Position numbers and translations under genes: made by a program. This document shows positions 42,527 to 52,032 of a stretch of DNA of 64,000 nt, one piece after another. The notes beneath the pieces are model-generated. The model did not search any database. It saw only the letters and a list, made by a program, of their open reading frames with translations, and was not told where the DNA came from. The DNA is from Hymenobacter latericoloratus (GTDB lineage Bacteria > Bacteroidota > Bacteroidia > Cytophagales > Hymenobacteraceae). The stretch lies in contig NZ_JACHNV010000004.1 of assembly GCF_014199535.1 (NCBI RefSeq), forward strand, positions 124,001 to 188,000, given 5' to 3'. Every line of letters starts with the position of its first letter. The stretch's first letter is position 1.

Positions 42527-43229
42527 GGCCAATCAGGAAAACCGCAGGCTGTTTATGAATGTCGGGGAGAGCGGCTTTCTTCCAGCCGGCTATGGTATCT
42601 GTGCGCACAAACTCGTTTGCGGCGGTGAGGCTGGCGGCTACGCACAGGCGGGTGCCGGGGTGCAGGGTCTGGAGCAGGTCTTCCAGCAGGGGCAGGTTGC
42701 GGTAGGGCGTCTCGATGAATAGCTGGGTTTGGTGCTGCTGCAAAGCCTGTTGCTCCAGCTTTTTGAGGGCGGCCACGCGCTTGGCCCGCTCAATAGGCAA
42801 GTATCCGTGAAAAGCAAAACTCTGTCCGTTCATACCCGAAGCCATCAGGGCCAGCAGGAGAGAGGAAGGCCCCACCAGTGGCACCACCCGAATACCCAAT
42901 TGGTGGGCCCGCCGGGCCAGCTCAGCGCCTGGGTCGGCAATGCCGGGGCAGCCCGCCTCAGAAATAACCCCGGCGTGCTGGCCGGCCGCTACCGGGGCCA
43001 GGGCCGCCTGAATCTGAGCTTCGGTGCTGTCCTTGTCGATGACGCTGACGCGCAGCTCCTCAATTACCTGCTGCGGGGCCACGCTCTTGATGAAGCGCCG
43101 CGCCGTACGGGCGTTTTCTACCAAGAAATACGACAGACCAGCTACCTGGGCCGCCACCTGCGGGGGTAGCACCTGGGCCGCCGTGTCCTCGGCCAGCACG
43201 GTAGGAATGAGGTAGAGTGTGCCTTTCAC
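42522..43229 (-). CDS. rsmI: RsmI-like 16S rRNA ribose methyltransferase family protein
   Basis: 235 residues, shorter than E. coli RsmI (about 286). Tetrapyrrole-methylase fold: GTLYLIPTVL at the start, then VISEAGCPGIADPGAELARRA, VVPLVGPSSLLLALMASGMNG (SAM loop) and QLFIETPYRN. RsmI methylates C1402 of 16S rRNA; the truncated C-terminus is typical of a Bacteroidota paralogue, so exact substrate is uncertain. The start is GTG at 43229, 11 bases after the hydrolase stop. Confidence 0.75.
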   Translation of the reverse strand: MKGTLYLIPTVLAEDTAAQVLPPQVAAQVAGLSYFLVENARTARRFIKSVAPQQVIEELRVSVIDKDSTEAQIQAALAPVAAGQHAGVISEAGCPGIADPGAELARRAHQLGIRVVPLVGPSSLLLALMASGMNGQSFAFHGYLPIERAKRVAALKKLEQQALQQHQTQLFIETPYRNLPLLEDLLQTLHPGTRLCVAASLTAANEFVRTDTIAGWKKAALPDIHKQPAVFLIGQ

Positions 43230-43240
43230 GTGCCTGCCGC

Positions 43241-44020
43241 TTATTGTTCAATGAAGGCCTTCACCAACCCGAAAACTTCCTCCGGCTTTTCGGCGTGCAC
43301 CCAGTGGCCCGCGTCCACTACGGTTTCTACCTGCGAGTTCGGGAACAGCGTTGGGATACTGTAGAGCTTGTCCTCGGTAGTCACGTAGTCCGATTTGCCG
43401 CCCCGGATAAATAGGGTTGGCTTCAGGAAGGGTTGCTCGGCGCTGATTTCGGCCCCGATGTCCTCCATTTCGGCGGTCAGCACCGCCAGATTGGGGCGCC
43501 AGGCAAAGGAGTTGTCGTCGCGGCGGTAAAGGTTTTTAAGCAGAAACTGGCGCACATCTACCTGCCGGATGTACTGAGCTAAAGCTTCGTCAGCCTGCTG
43601 ACGGTTTTCCAGGGCGGCCAAGGGCACGGCGTTCAGGCCGGCCACAATTTCATCCTGGTGGCGCATGTCGGAAAAGCGCGGGGCAATGTCCACCACCACG
43701 AGTTTGCCCAGCTGCTGGGGGTAGTCGAGGGCGAAGCGCATGGCCACCTTGCCGCCCATGCTGTGGCCCATCAGGGTTGCGTCGGGGCCGAGTTGGAGCT
43801 GGTTGAACAGGCCCAGCACATCCTGGCTCATGAGGGCGTAAGTGTGCTCCGGGGCGTGGGGCGAGCGGCCGTGGTTGCGTAAATCGACAACAATAACGCG
43901 GTGGCCGGCCTCGGCCCAGCGCCGGGCCAGCGTCTGCCAGTTGTCGAGGGTGCCAAACAGGCCGTGCAGAATAACCAGCGGGGCGCCCTGCCCCATTTCG
44001 CGAAAGTGAAGTTGCAGCAT
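43241..44020 (-). CDS. Alpha/beta-fold hydrolase (YbfF-like esterase)
   Basis: 259 residues from the ATG at 44020 (MLQLHFREMGQGAPLVILHG). Oxyanion loop HGLFGTLDNWQTLARRW, DLRNHGRS, nucleophile Ser87 in GHSMGG, late Asp/His in the DAGHWVHAEKPEEV region. It resembles E. coli YbfF esterase. The minus-strand sequence just upstream has a CATCTTTG box. Its start is 46 bases downstream of the histidine kinase stop, so cotranscription is possible but not clear. Confidence 0.88.
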   Translation of the reverse strand: MLQLHFREMGQGAPLVILHGLFGTLDNWQTLARRWAEAGHRVIVVDLRNHGRSPHAPEHTYALMSQDVLGLFNQLQLGPDATLMGHSMGGKVAMRFALDYPQQLGKLVVVDIAPRFSDMRHQDEIVAGLNAVPLAALENRQQADEALAQYIRQVDVRQFLLKNLYRRDDNSFAWRPNLAVLTAEMEDIGAEISAEQPFLKPTLFIRGGKSDYVTTEDKLYSIPTLFPNSQVETVVDAGHWVHAEKPEEVFGLVKAFIEQ

Positions 44021-44066
44021 AACCCTGCAAAGATGCAGACTTTGCCAGTAGGAACGCGTGCCGGAC

Positions 44067-45971
44067 TTACCCGCCGGTGCGGGCCGCCGGCAGGGTAATA
44101 GCCACCGTAGTTCCCTGCCCGGGCGTGCTCCGGATGTCGAGGCTACCCCCTTGCCGCTGCATAAAGGCCCGGCACAGCAGCAGGCCCAGGCCCGTGCCGG
44201 AGCGGGGACCACGCCGGAGCGGAGCACTGGGGCCGCTATCAGTGAGCAGGGCCGCCACCTGCGCTGGTTCCATGCCCGGGCCCGTATCGGTCACGCTCAG
44301 CCGTACGCCGGAGCCCGGCAGTGCCTCCGCCGACAAGCAGATGGTGCCGCCCGGTGGGGTAAACTTCAGGGCATTGCCAACCAGGTTGCGCAGCACTGTT
44401 TGCGTCATGTGCGCATCGGCCCACACGGCCAACTCCTCCGATGCGCCGAACGCCAGGGTTAGCTGCTTGGCCTCGGCCGTGTTGGCGTACAGCTGCCCTA
44501 CTTGACTGAGCAGGTCATCCACGGACAGGCGCTCGGGGCGGAAGGCCAGTTCCCCGGTCTGGCTCACGGCCCAGTTCAGGAGGTTGTCGAGCAGGTGATT
44601 AAGTTGGTGGGCCGATTGCCGAACCAGGTCCGGCAGCCGGCGCAGGCCCTGTTCGTCGCCGCGCTTGAGGTAGAAGTCAATTAGCTCCGTAACGCCCGCG
44701 AAGGAGGTAACCGGACCGCGCAAATCGTGGGCCACAATGGCGTACAGGCGGTCTTTGGAGGCGGCCAGCTGGCGCAATTCCCGCGAGGCTTCTTCCAGAA
44801 ACCGGTGGTTAGCCGCCAGTGCCGCCCGGCTCCGGCGGAGCTTTACGTAGAGCAGGCCTACCCCACCCAGGCCCAGCAGCAGCGCGGCAATGGTACCCCA
44901 CAAGGCGCGGGTGCGCTGCTGCGCGCTACGGCTACGCTCCATAAGCTGCCGGATCTGGCTTTCTTTTTCGGCGGTTTCGAAGCGGGTCTGCAGGGCCGTC
45001 AGGGTCTGCACGCGGGAACGGCTGTTCAGGCTGTCATTCAGGTCCCGAAAACGGCTCTGCCACTCGAAGGCCTGCTCAAACTGGCTGCGGCTGGCGTTGA
45101 TTTCGGCCATCAGGTTGTAGGCATCCAATACCCGCTCCTGGTAGTTAATGCGGCGGGCCAGCCCCAGGGCCCGCCGGGTCAGCTCCTCGGCCTCATCCAG
45201 CTCGCCCTTCACCAGCAGCACCGTGGCCAGCAGCTCCAGATGGCCGGCCTCGAAGCGGTGGCTTTTCAGGCTTTCTACCAGGGTAACGGCCTGGCGCAAT
45301 AGCCCCTCCGCCGTTTCCAGCTGGTCCATCTGCAAGTAGAAAGAGCCCAAATCGGCTAGGTATAGCGATTCGCCAGCCCGGTCGCCGGTGCGGCGGGACA
45401 GTTGCAGGGCCCGCCTGATAAACACCAGCCCCTCCGGCCGGCGGCGCAGGTAAAAGTAGAGGTTGCCCAGGTTGCCGAACAGCATGAGCTGCGTCCGCAC
45501 CCGCACGCCGGGCTGGTAAGCCAGCTCCAGCGCCCGGCGGTAGTTAAGTAAGGCGGCCGCCGTGTCGTTGCGCTCGTGGTATACCCCGCCCATGCTGGCA
45601 TAGCTGCGCACAATGCCGTCGGAGTCATTGAGTTGACGCGCCAACTGGAGGGCTTCCTGCTGAAGCTCCAGCGCATACGGGCCATCGGCCAGGTTGGCGT
45701 AGCAGCTACCCAGATTGAGCAGGCCCCGCAGCAGGCCCTGCTGGTCCTGGATGCTGCGGGCCAATGCCACGCTTTGCTCGCCGTAGCGTAGCGCCCGGGT
45801 AGGCGCGTTGTCGTGCAGCTCGTAGCAAAGGGCATTGAGTAGCCGCACCCGGCCGGTATCGGGGGGCTGGGTGCGTAGTAGGCGCAGCAGGTTCGTTTCC
45901 GTAGCGGTTTGAGCCACTACCGTCGTACAGGCAACGCAGAACAGAAAGAAGCTAAAGAATAAGCGCTGCAT
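44067..45971 (-). CDS. Membrane histidine kinase with N-terminal TPR sensor
   Basis: 634 residues from the ATG at 45971 (MQRLFFSFFLFCVACTTVVAQ, signal peptide). About residues 30-320 consist of TPR-like helical repeats (ALRYGEQSVALARSI, LLNYRRALELA and others), presumably periplasmic, then a coiled linker, one TM helix (WGTIAALLLGLGGVGLLYVKL). The kinase core has the H-box HDLRGPVTSF (His about 412), N-box NLVGNALKF (about 529), DTGPGMEP and GTGLGL. No response regulator gene is adjacent, so the partner is elsewhere. The signal is unknown. Confidence 0.9.
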   Translation of the reverse strand: MQRLFFSFFLFCVACTTVVAQTATETNLLRLLRTQPPDTGRVRLLNALCYELHDNAPTRALRYGEQSVALARSIQDQQGLLRGLLNLGSCYANLADGPYALELQQEALQLARQLNDSDGIVRSYASMGGVYHERNDTAAALLNYRRALELAYQPGVRVRTQLMLFGNLGNLYFYLRRRPEGLVFIRRALQLSRRTGDRAGESLYLADLGSFYLQMDQLETAEGLLRQAVTLVESLKSHRFEAGHLELLATVLLVKGELDEAEELTRRALGLARRINYQERVLDAYNLMAEINASRSQFEQAFEWQSRFRDLNDSLNSRSRVQTLTALQTRFETAEKESQIRQLMERSRSAQQRTRALWGTIAALLLGLGGVGLLYVKLRRSRAALAANHRFLEEASRELRQLAASKDRLYAIVAHDLRGPVTSFAGVTELIDFYLKRGDEQGLRRLPDLVRQSAHQLNHLLDNLLNWAVSQTGELAFRPERLSVDDLLSQVGQLYANTAEAKQLTLAFGASEELAVWADAHMTQTVLRNLVGNALKFTPPGGTICLSAEALPGSGVRLSVTDTGPGMEPAQVAALLTDSGPSAPLRRGPRSGTGLGLLLCRAFMQRQGGSLDIRSTPGQGTTVAITLPAARTGG

Positions 45972-46150
45972 CAGCAACGGTAGGCAATAGGATGGCTGGA
46001 GTTCCAGGAGGAACTTCCAATAGGAGGGGCGGCAATTAGATTTCGTAATATAGAGGGGTGGCTATGAAATATAACGTTGCAGGCAACCGAATATGGATAC
46101 AGTTCAGCTTCTGTGTCAGAAGATTGAACGCCCCCGGGACGGCAGTTGGC

Positions 46151-46744
46151 TCAGGCCCAGCAGAACCAGCGCTGCTTTTTTTCCAGGGGCGTGTTGCGCA
46201 GAAACTCCGTCACCGGCTCCAGATTCGTGAGCAGAGAGGTGAGCGTGAGTACTTCGCCGGTTTGCAGGTAAAGTTTCAGGTAGGTGTAGCGACTCCAGAA
46301 CAACCGGTTTGACTGGCAGGTGACGCGCTCCACCCGCGTAAGGTCTTTCTTGCCGAACGGAATCCTGACCCGGCCTTCATACACTTCCAGCACATTCTGC
46401 TTGGGATCAAAGACCAGGGTAGTGTGCAGATTGCGGGCGTAGTACTGGCTGTGCAGCAAAAAGGCCGGCAATGAAAACCCCAGCACTATCGAGGCTATAG
46501 CCGACAGCAGCACCAACTCGAAGGCGGAAAGCGTGCTCACGTAGAAGAAGGAAACCAGAAACGGCATACCTACCCCCAGGCACAGCAGCGGCCAGAACAG
46601 CAGTGCCAGCTGGCGCAGAAATGTGGGCCGGTACACCCGGCTGTTGCGGGTAAAAAAATTGGTAATGATGCGCAGCCCTACGGCCATCAGGGCAATGGCG
46701 GCCGCTGCTTCCAGCAACGGCCGCAGAAAAGGCAGCAGCTTCAT
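46151..46744 (-). CDS. Hypothetical membrane protein downstream of selD
   Basis: 197 residues. Two or three hydrophobic helices occur in the first 115 residues (LLEAAAAIALMAVGLRIITNF, QLALLFWPLLCLGVGMPFLVSFFYV, LLSAIASIVLGFSLPAFLL). The C-terminal ~75 residues look like a small PH-like beta domain (TTLVFDPKQNVLEVYEGRVRIPFGKKDLTRVERV). I recognise no family. It starts 12 bases after the selD stop, so it is likely the last gene of that operon, but nothing in the sequence ties it to selenium. Confidence 0.6.
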   Translation of the reverse strand: MKLLPFLRPLLEAAAAIALMAVGLRIITNFFTRNSRVYRPTFLRQLALLFWPLLCLGVGMPFLVSFFYVSTLSAFELVLLSAIASIVLGFSLPAFLLHSQYYARNLHTTLVFDPKQNVLEVYEGRVRIPFGKKDLTRVERVTCQSNRLFWSRYTYLKLYLQTGEVLTLTSLLTNLEPVTEFLRNTPLEKKQRWFCWA

Positions 46745-46756
46745 GCCGGCACCAGC

Positions 46757-47815
46757 TTAGCGGACCAGAATCCAGGGCTCCCCGGCCGTGTGGGCCCGCA
46801 GCCGCCCAAAGGGCTCCAGCCCAAGGCCATGCGCGGCAAAGAGGGCCTGCACGGCGGCACGACCCGCCGGCTCTACGCACACCAGCAGCCCGCCGGAGGT
46901 TTGCGGGTCGCAGAGCCACTGGCGCTGCTCCTCGGTAATTTCCCCAATCTTATGGCCGTAGGAATCCCAGTTGCGCACCGTGCCGCCCGGAATAGATTTC
47001 TGGGCGCGGTATTGCTCGGCCTCGGGTAAGCGCGGCACTTTGCTGAACTCCACTTCGGCCGTGAGGTTGCTACCCTCACACACTTCGGCAAGGTGCCCCA
47101 GCAGCCCGAAACCCGTTACATCGGTCATGGCGCGTACGGCCGTAAGCTGGCCCAGGGCCTCACCTATCTTGTTGAGCTGCATCATGCTGCGCGGGGCAAT
47201 CTGCTCGTGCTCGGGCTGCAGAATACCGCGCTTCTGCGCCGTGGTGAGCATGCCTACCCCCAGCGGCTTGGTTAGGTACAGCTCGCAGCCGGCCGTGGCA
47301 GTATCATTCTGCTTAAGGTTGTTGATGTCGAGCAGGCCCGTCACGGCCAGCCCGAAAATCGGCTCCGGCGAGTCGATGCTATGACCGCCGGCCAGCGGAA
47401 TGCCCGCTTCGGCGCAGATGCTGCGGCTACCCTCAATAACACGGCGGGCCACTTCGGGCGCCAGCTTATCAATGGGCCAGCCCAGCACGGCAATGGCCAT
47501 TACCGGCCGCCCGCCCATGGCGTACACGTCGGAAATAGCGTTAGCCGAGGCAATGCGTCCAAAGTCGTAGGCATCATCCACGATGGGCATAAAAAAGTCG
47601 GTGGTGCTGATCAGGGCTTGCCCGCCGCCAATGTCGTACACGGCCGCGTCGTCGCGGGAGGAGTTGCCGACCAGCAGCTTATCGTGGTGAGGCTGCGGAA
47701 TGCTGGTGTGCAGAATCTGATCAAGCACCTTGGGCGCAATTTTGCAGCCGCAGCCGGCGCCGTGGCTGTACTGGGTCAGGCGAATGGGGTTGGTGGTTTC
47801 GGGGGCGAGCGACAT
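46757..47815 (-). CDS. selD: Selenide, water dikinase (selenophosphate synthetase)
   Basis: 352 residues, family length. The active site is SHGAGCGCK with Cys22 and Lys25, so it is the cysteine form, not selenocysteine. Other signatures: [44 protein letters not shown] and [17 protein letters not shown] (metal/ATP sites). It makes selenophosphate from selenide and ATP. It lies directly downstream of mnmH, which uses selenophosphate for tRNA, with a 42-base gap. Confidence 0.95.
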   Translation of the reverse strand: MSLAPETTNPIRLTQYSHGAGCGCKIAPKVLDQILHTSIPQPHHDKLLVGNSSRDDAAVYDIGGGQALISTTDFFMPIVDDAYDFGRIASANAISDVYAMGGRPVMAIAVLGWPIDKLAPEVARRVIEGSRSICAEAGIPLAGGHSIDSPEPIFGLAVTGLLDINNLKQNDTATAGCELYLTKPLGVGMLTTAQKRGILQPEHEQIAPRSMMQLNKIGEALGQLTAVRAMTDVTGFGLLGHLAEVCEGSNLTAEVEFSKVPRLPEAEQYRAQKSIPGGTVRNWDSYGHKIGEITEEQRQWLCDPQTSGGLLVCVEPAGRAAVQALFAAHGLGLEPFGRLRAHTAGEPWILVR

Positions 47816-47857
47816 AGAAGAAAAGGATACGAATGAAGGGGTAGGCGGGAGGCTGCT

Positions 47858-48916
47858 TTAGCTGTTGGGGTTGGCCTGTTCCGAAGGGGTAGGGGCCAGG
47901 AAACCAGCCCGTAGCGCCGCCTGCTGCACTAACTCGGCGTTTACCAGTGGGTCGGCCGTTTCGGAGGTAACGCGCACTACCCGGCGGCCTTCGAGGCCGT
48001 GGCTGTAGGTACGGTCATAGTAATCAAGCACAAGGCTGACCATTTTCTCCATATCCTCCTCCCCAATGGCGGCCAACGCTTCTTTGGTAGCCAGTCCGCC
48101 CAGCCGCTTCCGGATTTTTAGGATGCTGGCGGCCAACGCGGCCGGGTCATGCCGGCCGTATTCCTCGGCCAGCTTGCGTACCCGCACCTCTCGCGGAATT
48201 TCCAGCACCAGCAAAGGGGAGGAGTGAAGCTGGGTGAACAGGGAGGTAGGAACGTGCACGCTCCCGATGGTACGGCTTTCGTCCTCAACCCAGGTGGGCA
48301 CCTCGTCCGGCAGCGTTGCCAGCACGGCGGCCACATCATTCTCAAACTGCTCCTGCGTGGGTTGGGGGGGGAGGCCAATGCTGCCGAAAGCCGACCCTTT
48401 GTGACTAGCCAGCCCTTCCAGATCCAGCACCGGCTGCTGGGTAGCGGCCAGCGCCTGCAGCACATCAGTTTTGCCCGAGCCGGTGAGGCCGCCCAGCACC
48501 AGCAACGCGCGCGGCTTCCCAAACTCCTGCAGCACCCACTGGCGGTAGTCCTTGTAGCCTTTGTTCAGGAGCTGCACCTGAAACCCGGCCAGCTCCAGCA
48601 GCCACAGTACAGCACCGCTGCGCATGCCGCCTCGCCAGCAGTGCACCCGCACCTGCTTGTGCGGGGCGAGTTTTTGGGCCTGCTTTACCATCTGGCTCAT
48701 GCGTGGTCCAAAGAAATCCAGCCCGAGCAGCACGGCTTTCTCCTGGCTCATTTGCTTGTAGGTGGTGCCAATGCGGGCCCGCTCCTCGTCCGAAAACAGC
48801 GGAAAGCTCAGGGCCCCGGGAATATGTCCCTGGGTGTACTCCACCGGGGCGCGCACATCCAGAATGGGCGCTTCGGCGGGGCCTTGCAGGAAGTCGGGCA
48901 AAGAAAGACGAGGCAT
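47858..48916 (-). CDS. mnmH: tRNA 2-selenouridine(34) synthase
   Basis: 352 residues from the ATG at 48916. An N-terminal rhodanese domain has the catalytic Cys93 in VHCWRGGMRSG; a P-loop domain follows with GGLTGSGKT (about 142-150), then a region binding geranyl/tRNA. MnmH replaces the sulfur of 2-thiouridine at wobble position 34 by selenium, using selenophosphate. Together with selD this gives selenium-modified tRNA. No SelA/SelB genes are in the window, so selenoprotein synthesis is not supported here. Confidence 0.94.
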   Translation of the reverse strand: MPRLSLPDFLQGPAEAPILDVRAPVEYTQGHIPGALSFPLFSDEERARIGTTYKQMSQEKAVLLGLDFFGPRMSQMVKQAQKLAPHKQVRVHCWRGGMRSGAVLWLLELAGFQVQLLNKGYKDYRQWVLQEFGKPRALLVLGGLTGSGKTDVLQALAATQQPVLDLEGLASHKGSAFGSIGLPPQPTQEQFENDVAAVLATLPDEVPTWVEDESRTIGSVHVPTSLFTQLHSSPLLVLEIPREVRVRKLAEEYGRHDPAALAASILKIRKRLGGLATKEALAAIGEEDMEKMVSLVLDYYDRTYSHGLEGRRVVRVTSETADPLVNAELVQQAALRAGFLAPTPSEQANPNS

Positions 48917-48973
48917 AGCAGAGAATACCAACCCAGGAGTTGGGCGTAGGAAAAGAGAGGAGGTAGCGCCGGA

Positions 48974-49687
48974 CTACTGCAGCTGCCGCCGATAGAGCTG
49001 GATGGTGTTTTCCAGTCCCATATACAAGGCGTCGCAGATCAGGGCATGACCAATACTAACCTCCGCCAGGCCTGGTAGGTTCTGGTGCAGGTAGGCTAAG
49101 TTGTCCAGGTCCAGGTCGTGGCCGGCGTTGAGGCCCAGGCCCAACTCCAGGGCCACTTCTGCCGCCTCCCGGTAGGGCCGGATGGCCTGTTCCCGGTCGG
49201 CGTGGTAGCGGCGGGCGTAGTCTTCGGTATAAAGCTCAATCCGGTCGGTGCCGGTGCTGGCAGCGGCCCGCACTAGTTCTGGCACGGGGTCCAGGAAAAT
49301 GCTGACGCGGGCGCCCAAGCTTTTCAGGTCCGCTACTACATCCTGCAGGTACTCCTGGTGCCGGACGGTGTCCCAGCCGGCGTTGGAGGTAATGGCATCG
49401 GGAGCGTCAGGCACTAGCGTCACCTGCTCGGGGCGCACTTCGCGCACTAGGTCCAGAAAATCGGGGGTAGGGTTGCCTTCCACATTGAGTTCCGTAGTAA
49501 CCATACGCTTCAGGTCGCGCACGTCCTGGTAGCGGATGTGGCGCTCATCGGGGCGGGGGTGTACCGTAATGCCTTGGGCCCCAAACCGCTCACAGTCGCG
49601 GGCGGCCTGCAGCAAATCGGGGCGGTTGTGGCCGCGGGCGTTCCGTAGGGTGGCTATTTTGTTGATATTTACGCTGAGCTTGGTCAT
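48974..49687 (-). CDS. pdxJ: Pyridoxine 5'-phosphate synthase
   Basis: 237-238 residues from the ATG at 49687 ([19 protein letters not shown]); the longer frame upstream is not plausible. The TIM-barrel active-site segment is [17 protein letters not shown] with His43, Arg45 and His50; later SNAGWD and [16 protein letters not shown] match the family. It condenses 1-deoxyxylulose 5-phosphate with amino-oxopropyl phosphate in de novo vitamin B6 synthesis. It is the first gene of the leftward run pdxJ-mnmH-selD, with 57 bases to mnmH. Confidence 0.95.
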   Translation of the reverse strand: MTKLSVNINKIATLRNARGHNRPDLLQAARDCERFGAQGITVHPRPDERHIRYQDVRDLKRMVTTELNVEGNPTPDFLDLVREVRPEQVTLVPDAPDAITSNAGWDTVRHQEYLQDVVADLKSLGARVSIFLDPVPELVRAAASTGTDRIELYTEDYARRYHADREQAIRPYREAAEVALELGLGLNAGHDLDLDNLAYLHQNLPGLAEVSIGHALICDALYMGLENTIQLYRRQLQ

Positions 49688-49720
49688 ATGCAAAAGCGGC
49701 ACTGAGGGTGAGTACGTGGT

Positions 49721-49728
49721 CAAAGATA
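49721..49728 (-). promoter_or_regulatory. -7 box (TATCTTTG) for the pdxJ operon
   Basis: TATCTTTG on the minus strand, 33 bases before the pdxJ ATG; the -33 element is not clear. Confidence 0.5.
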
Positions 49729-49769
49729 CATAGCCCCAACAGCGCCGGCCGATTTTAGTTGAGGTACCT

Positions 49770-50825
49770 ATGGTAATCCGCCTTCCTGTTTCTGCCCGAC
49801 CCGCGCTGGGGTTTGGCTTGCTGCTGCTGGCCGTTATCGGCCTGGAATGGCTGATCGTGCGGCAGCCGGTGTTCACCCGGCAGCCCCTGCTGCCGGCCGC
49901 CGCGAGCTTCGACGTGCTGGTAGGCCTGCCGGTGCTGTTCTACCTGCTGGTGGTGCGCCCTTACCGGCTGCCGCTCAGCACGGTGGCCGCCGCCTTTGGC
50001 GCTGCCGTAGGGCTGGGCTACTGGCTGATTCCGGGCCCCCAGCAGCAGTATGTGCAGTGGGCCGGGCAGGTGCTGGGAGTAGTAGAAACCCTGACGGTGG
50101 CGCTGCTACTGCTAAACCTGCGGCGGCTGCAACGGGCCTACCGCGCCGCCCGCCGCCACACACCCGAAGTAGCGGAGCGGCTCACAGCCGCTTTCCGGCA
50201 GGTGTTTGGCCGGCCGCTGGCTCCGCTGGTATTTGAGTTGCTGCTGTTTTACTACGGCCTGCTCAGCTGGCGGGCCCAGCCGGTGGTGGCTGCCGGCAGC
50301 CGGGTGTTCACCAACTACCAGAATTCGGCCTTTACGGCGTACGTGGGTACGGTCATGCTGCTGTCGGGGGTCGAAATGGGGACCTTACACCTACTGCTGG
50401 CCTGCTGGAGCCCAGTGGGGACCGGAGTTGCGCTGCTGGTGCATCTCTATGGGCTGCTGGTGCTGCTGGCCCACGTGCGGGCCGTGCGGCTGCTGCCGGT
50501 GCAGCTAACGGCTGAACAAGAGTTGGTGGTGCGCGTCGGCTTTTTCTGGACGGTGCGGCTGCCCCGTGCGGTGCTGGTGGCGGCGCAGTTGCTGCCCGAT
50601 ACCCCCGCCCCGGCCCCTGGCCGCCTGAACCTGGCCCGCCCGCTGCTCACGCCGCCCAACTTGCTGCTGGTGTGCGCCGCGCCTCAGCCCCTCCTGGGGC
50701 CCTACGGCCTGCGCCGGAATGCCCGCGAGTTGGCGCTCTACGTAGATGATGCTGCCGGCCTGCTGGCCGCCCTAGCGCTGCCCGAAAACCCGGCCGGCAG
50801 CCCCGTATTCAGGAATAAGCCGTAA
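49770..50825 (+). CDS. Hypothetical polytopic membrane protein
   Basis: 351 residues with about seven hydrophobic stretches, including [65 protein letters not shown] and [20 protein letters not shown]. The C-terminal 110 residues are partly soluble. It is rich in Leu/Arg/Pro. I know no family. It is divergent from pdxJ (82 bases between) and 27 bases ahead of yqeY. Confidence 0.6.
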   Translation: MVIRLPVSARPALGFGLLLLAVIGLEWLIVRQPVFTRQPLLPAAASFDVLVGLPVLFYLLVVRPYRLPLSTVAAAFGAAVGLGYWLIPGPQQQYVQWAGQVLGVVETLTVALLLLNLRRLQRAYRAARRHTPEVAERLTAAFRQVFGRPLAPLVFELLLFYYGLLSWRAQPVVAAGSRVFTNYQNSAFTAYVGTVMLLSGVEMGTLHLLLACWSPVGTGVALLVHLYGLLVLLAHVRAVRLLPVQLTAEQELVVRVGFFWTVRLPRAVLVAAQLLPDTPAPAPGRLNLARPLLTPPNLLLVCAAPQPLLGPYGLRRNARELALYVDDAAGLLAALALPENPAGSPVFRNKP

Positions 50826-50852
50826 TCTTGCACCTCCATTATCCCCCTAGCT

Positions 50853-51317
50853 ATGGCTCTGAAAGAAACCATCGACGCAGATATTAAAAAGGCCATGCTG
50901 GCCAAAGACAAAGTGCGCCTGACTGCTCTGCGCAGTATCAAGTCGCAGATTCTGCTGGCTGAAACGGCCGAAGGGCAGCACGGCGCCGCCCTCACCCCCG
51001 ATGCCGAGATGAAGCTGCTGACCAAAGCCGCCAAGCAGCGCCGCGAAGCCGCCGAAACGTACCAGAAACAATTCCGCTCTGACCTGGAAGAAGTAGAGCT
51101 GGCTGAGCTGGCCATTATCGAAGAGTACCTGCCCCAGCAGCTTTCCGAAGCTGACCTGGTCGAGAAGCTGGTGGCCATTATCCAGCGGGTAGGCGCCACC
51201 GGCCCCTCCGACCTGGGCAAGGTAATGGGGGTAGCCGCCCGCGAGCTGGCCGGCCAGGCCGACGGCCGTCAGATTTCTCAGGTAGTCAACAACCTGCTCA
51301 ACAATACGAATGTGTAA
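50853..51317 (+). CDS. yqeY: GatB/YqeY-domain protein
   Basis: 154 residues, the typical length. MALKETIDADIKKAMLAKDKVRLTALRSIKSQI is the family N-terminal helix; the C-terminal half contains GPSDLGKVMGVAARELAGQADGRQISQVVNNLL. The fold is shared with the tail of GatB (amidotransferase) and may bind tRNA; the exact role is unknown. It is followed by a degenerate inverted-repeat stretch and cvpA. Confidence 0.9.
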   Translation: MALKETIDADIKKAMLAKDKVRLTALRSIKSQILLAETAEGQHGAALTPDAEMKLLTKAAKQRREAAETYQKQFRSDLEEVELAELAIIEEYLPQQLSEADLVEKLVAIIQRVGATGPSDLGKVMGVAARELAGQADGRQISQVVNNLLNNTNV

Positions 51318-51442
51318 TGGGAAGAATGTGATAAATAGGGGTAAATGCGCGAAATGTGAAATCTGACGGGCATTTAGCTGACAATCAAAGCTCGCGTCGC
51401 TCACATTCGTCTCATTCCGCACATTTTTCACATTCTCCTTCC
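51318..51442. repeat. Degenerate inverted-repeat stretch between yqeY and cvpA
   Basis: The left part is built from AGAATGTGA, AAATGCGCG and AAATGTGAAA elements; the right part has their reverse complements (CTCACATTCGTC, CATTCCGCACATT, TTTCACATTCTCC). The arms align imperfectly over about 40 bases. No ORF lies here; cvpA starts immediately after. Confidence 0.45.
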
Positions 51443-51964
51443 ATGTCCGGCTTCGATATTCTGCTGCTTATTCCGCTGGGCATTGGGGCAGTGCAGGGCT
51501 ACCGGCGCGGCTTGCTGCTGGAGGTAGCCTCGTTGCTGGCCCTGGTGCTGGGCGTAATAGGCGGACTGGCCCTGCTCAACGATGCCATTCCGCTGGTACG
51601 GCACTATGCGGGTGAGGCCTTCGGCTTGCTGCCGCTGGTGTCATTTGTGCTGGTTTTTGCCGCCATTGGCTGGGGAGTTCATTTGCTCAGCAGCTTTATC
51701 CGGACGGCCGTGCATCTTACCCCGCTCGGGCTGCTGGACAGCCTGGGAGGAGCTGCCAGCGGTGTCCTCAAGTGGGTGCTGGGTCTGAGTTTGCTGCTGC
51801 ACGGTATTGGCATGGCCGGGTTGCAACTGGTTTCCCCGCAGCTGGTAGCCGAGTCGCAGGTGCTGCCTATCGTCCGGGAGGCTACGCCCCTGGCCCTGAG
51901 TATTGTTGGCTTTGTGCTACCCTTCGCCGGTACCCTGCTCGATAGGCTGCGGGACGTGTTTTAG
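51443..51964 (+). CDS. cvpA: CvpA-family membrane protein
   Basis: 173 residues from the ATG at 51443 (MSGFDILLLIPLGIGAVQGYRRGLL, the family start). Four hydrophobic helices are visible: residues 4-20, 27-48, 65-85 and 103-122, with a Leu-rich tail. CvpA is linked to colicin V production and envelope resistance in E. coli, but its biochemical role is unknown. Confidence 0.85.
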   Translation: MSGFDILLLIPLGIGAVQGYRRGLLLEVASLLALVLGVIGGLALLNDAIPLVRHYAGEAFGLLPLVSFVLVFAAIGWGVHLLSSFIRTAVHLTPLGLLDSLGGAASGVLKWVLGLSLLLHGIGMAGLQLVSPQLVAESQVLPIVREATPLALSIVGFVLPFAGTLLDRLRDVF

Positions 51965-52032
51965 GTTAAGCCCGGCTATCTGCCCGGAATGTCCGCCATA
52001 GTGAATGGTAGGTTCTATGCGTATTGCTGGTT

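Noticed and set aside
46757..47815. Possible selenocysteine codon in selD
   Set aside because: The active-site residue is an ordinary Cys in GAGCGCK; no in-frame TGA.
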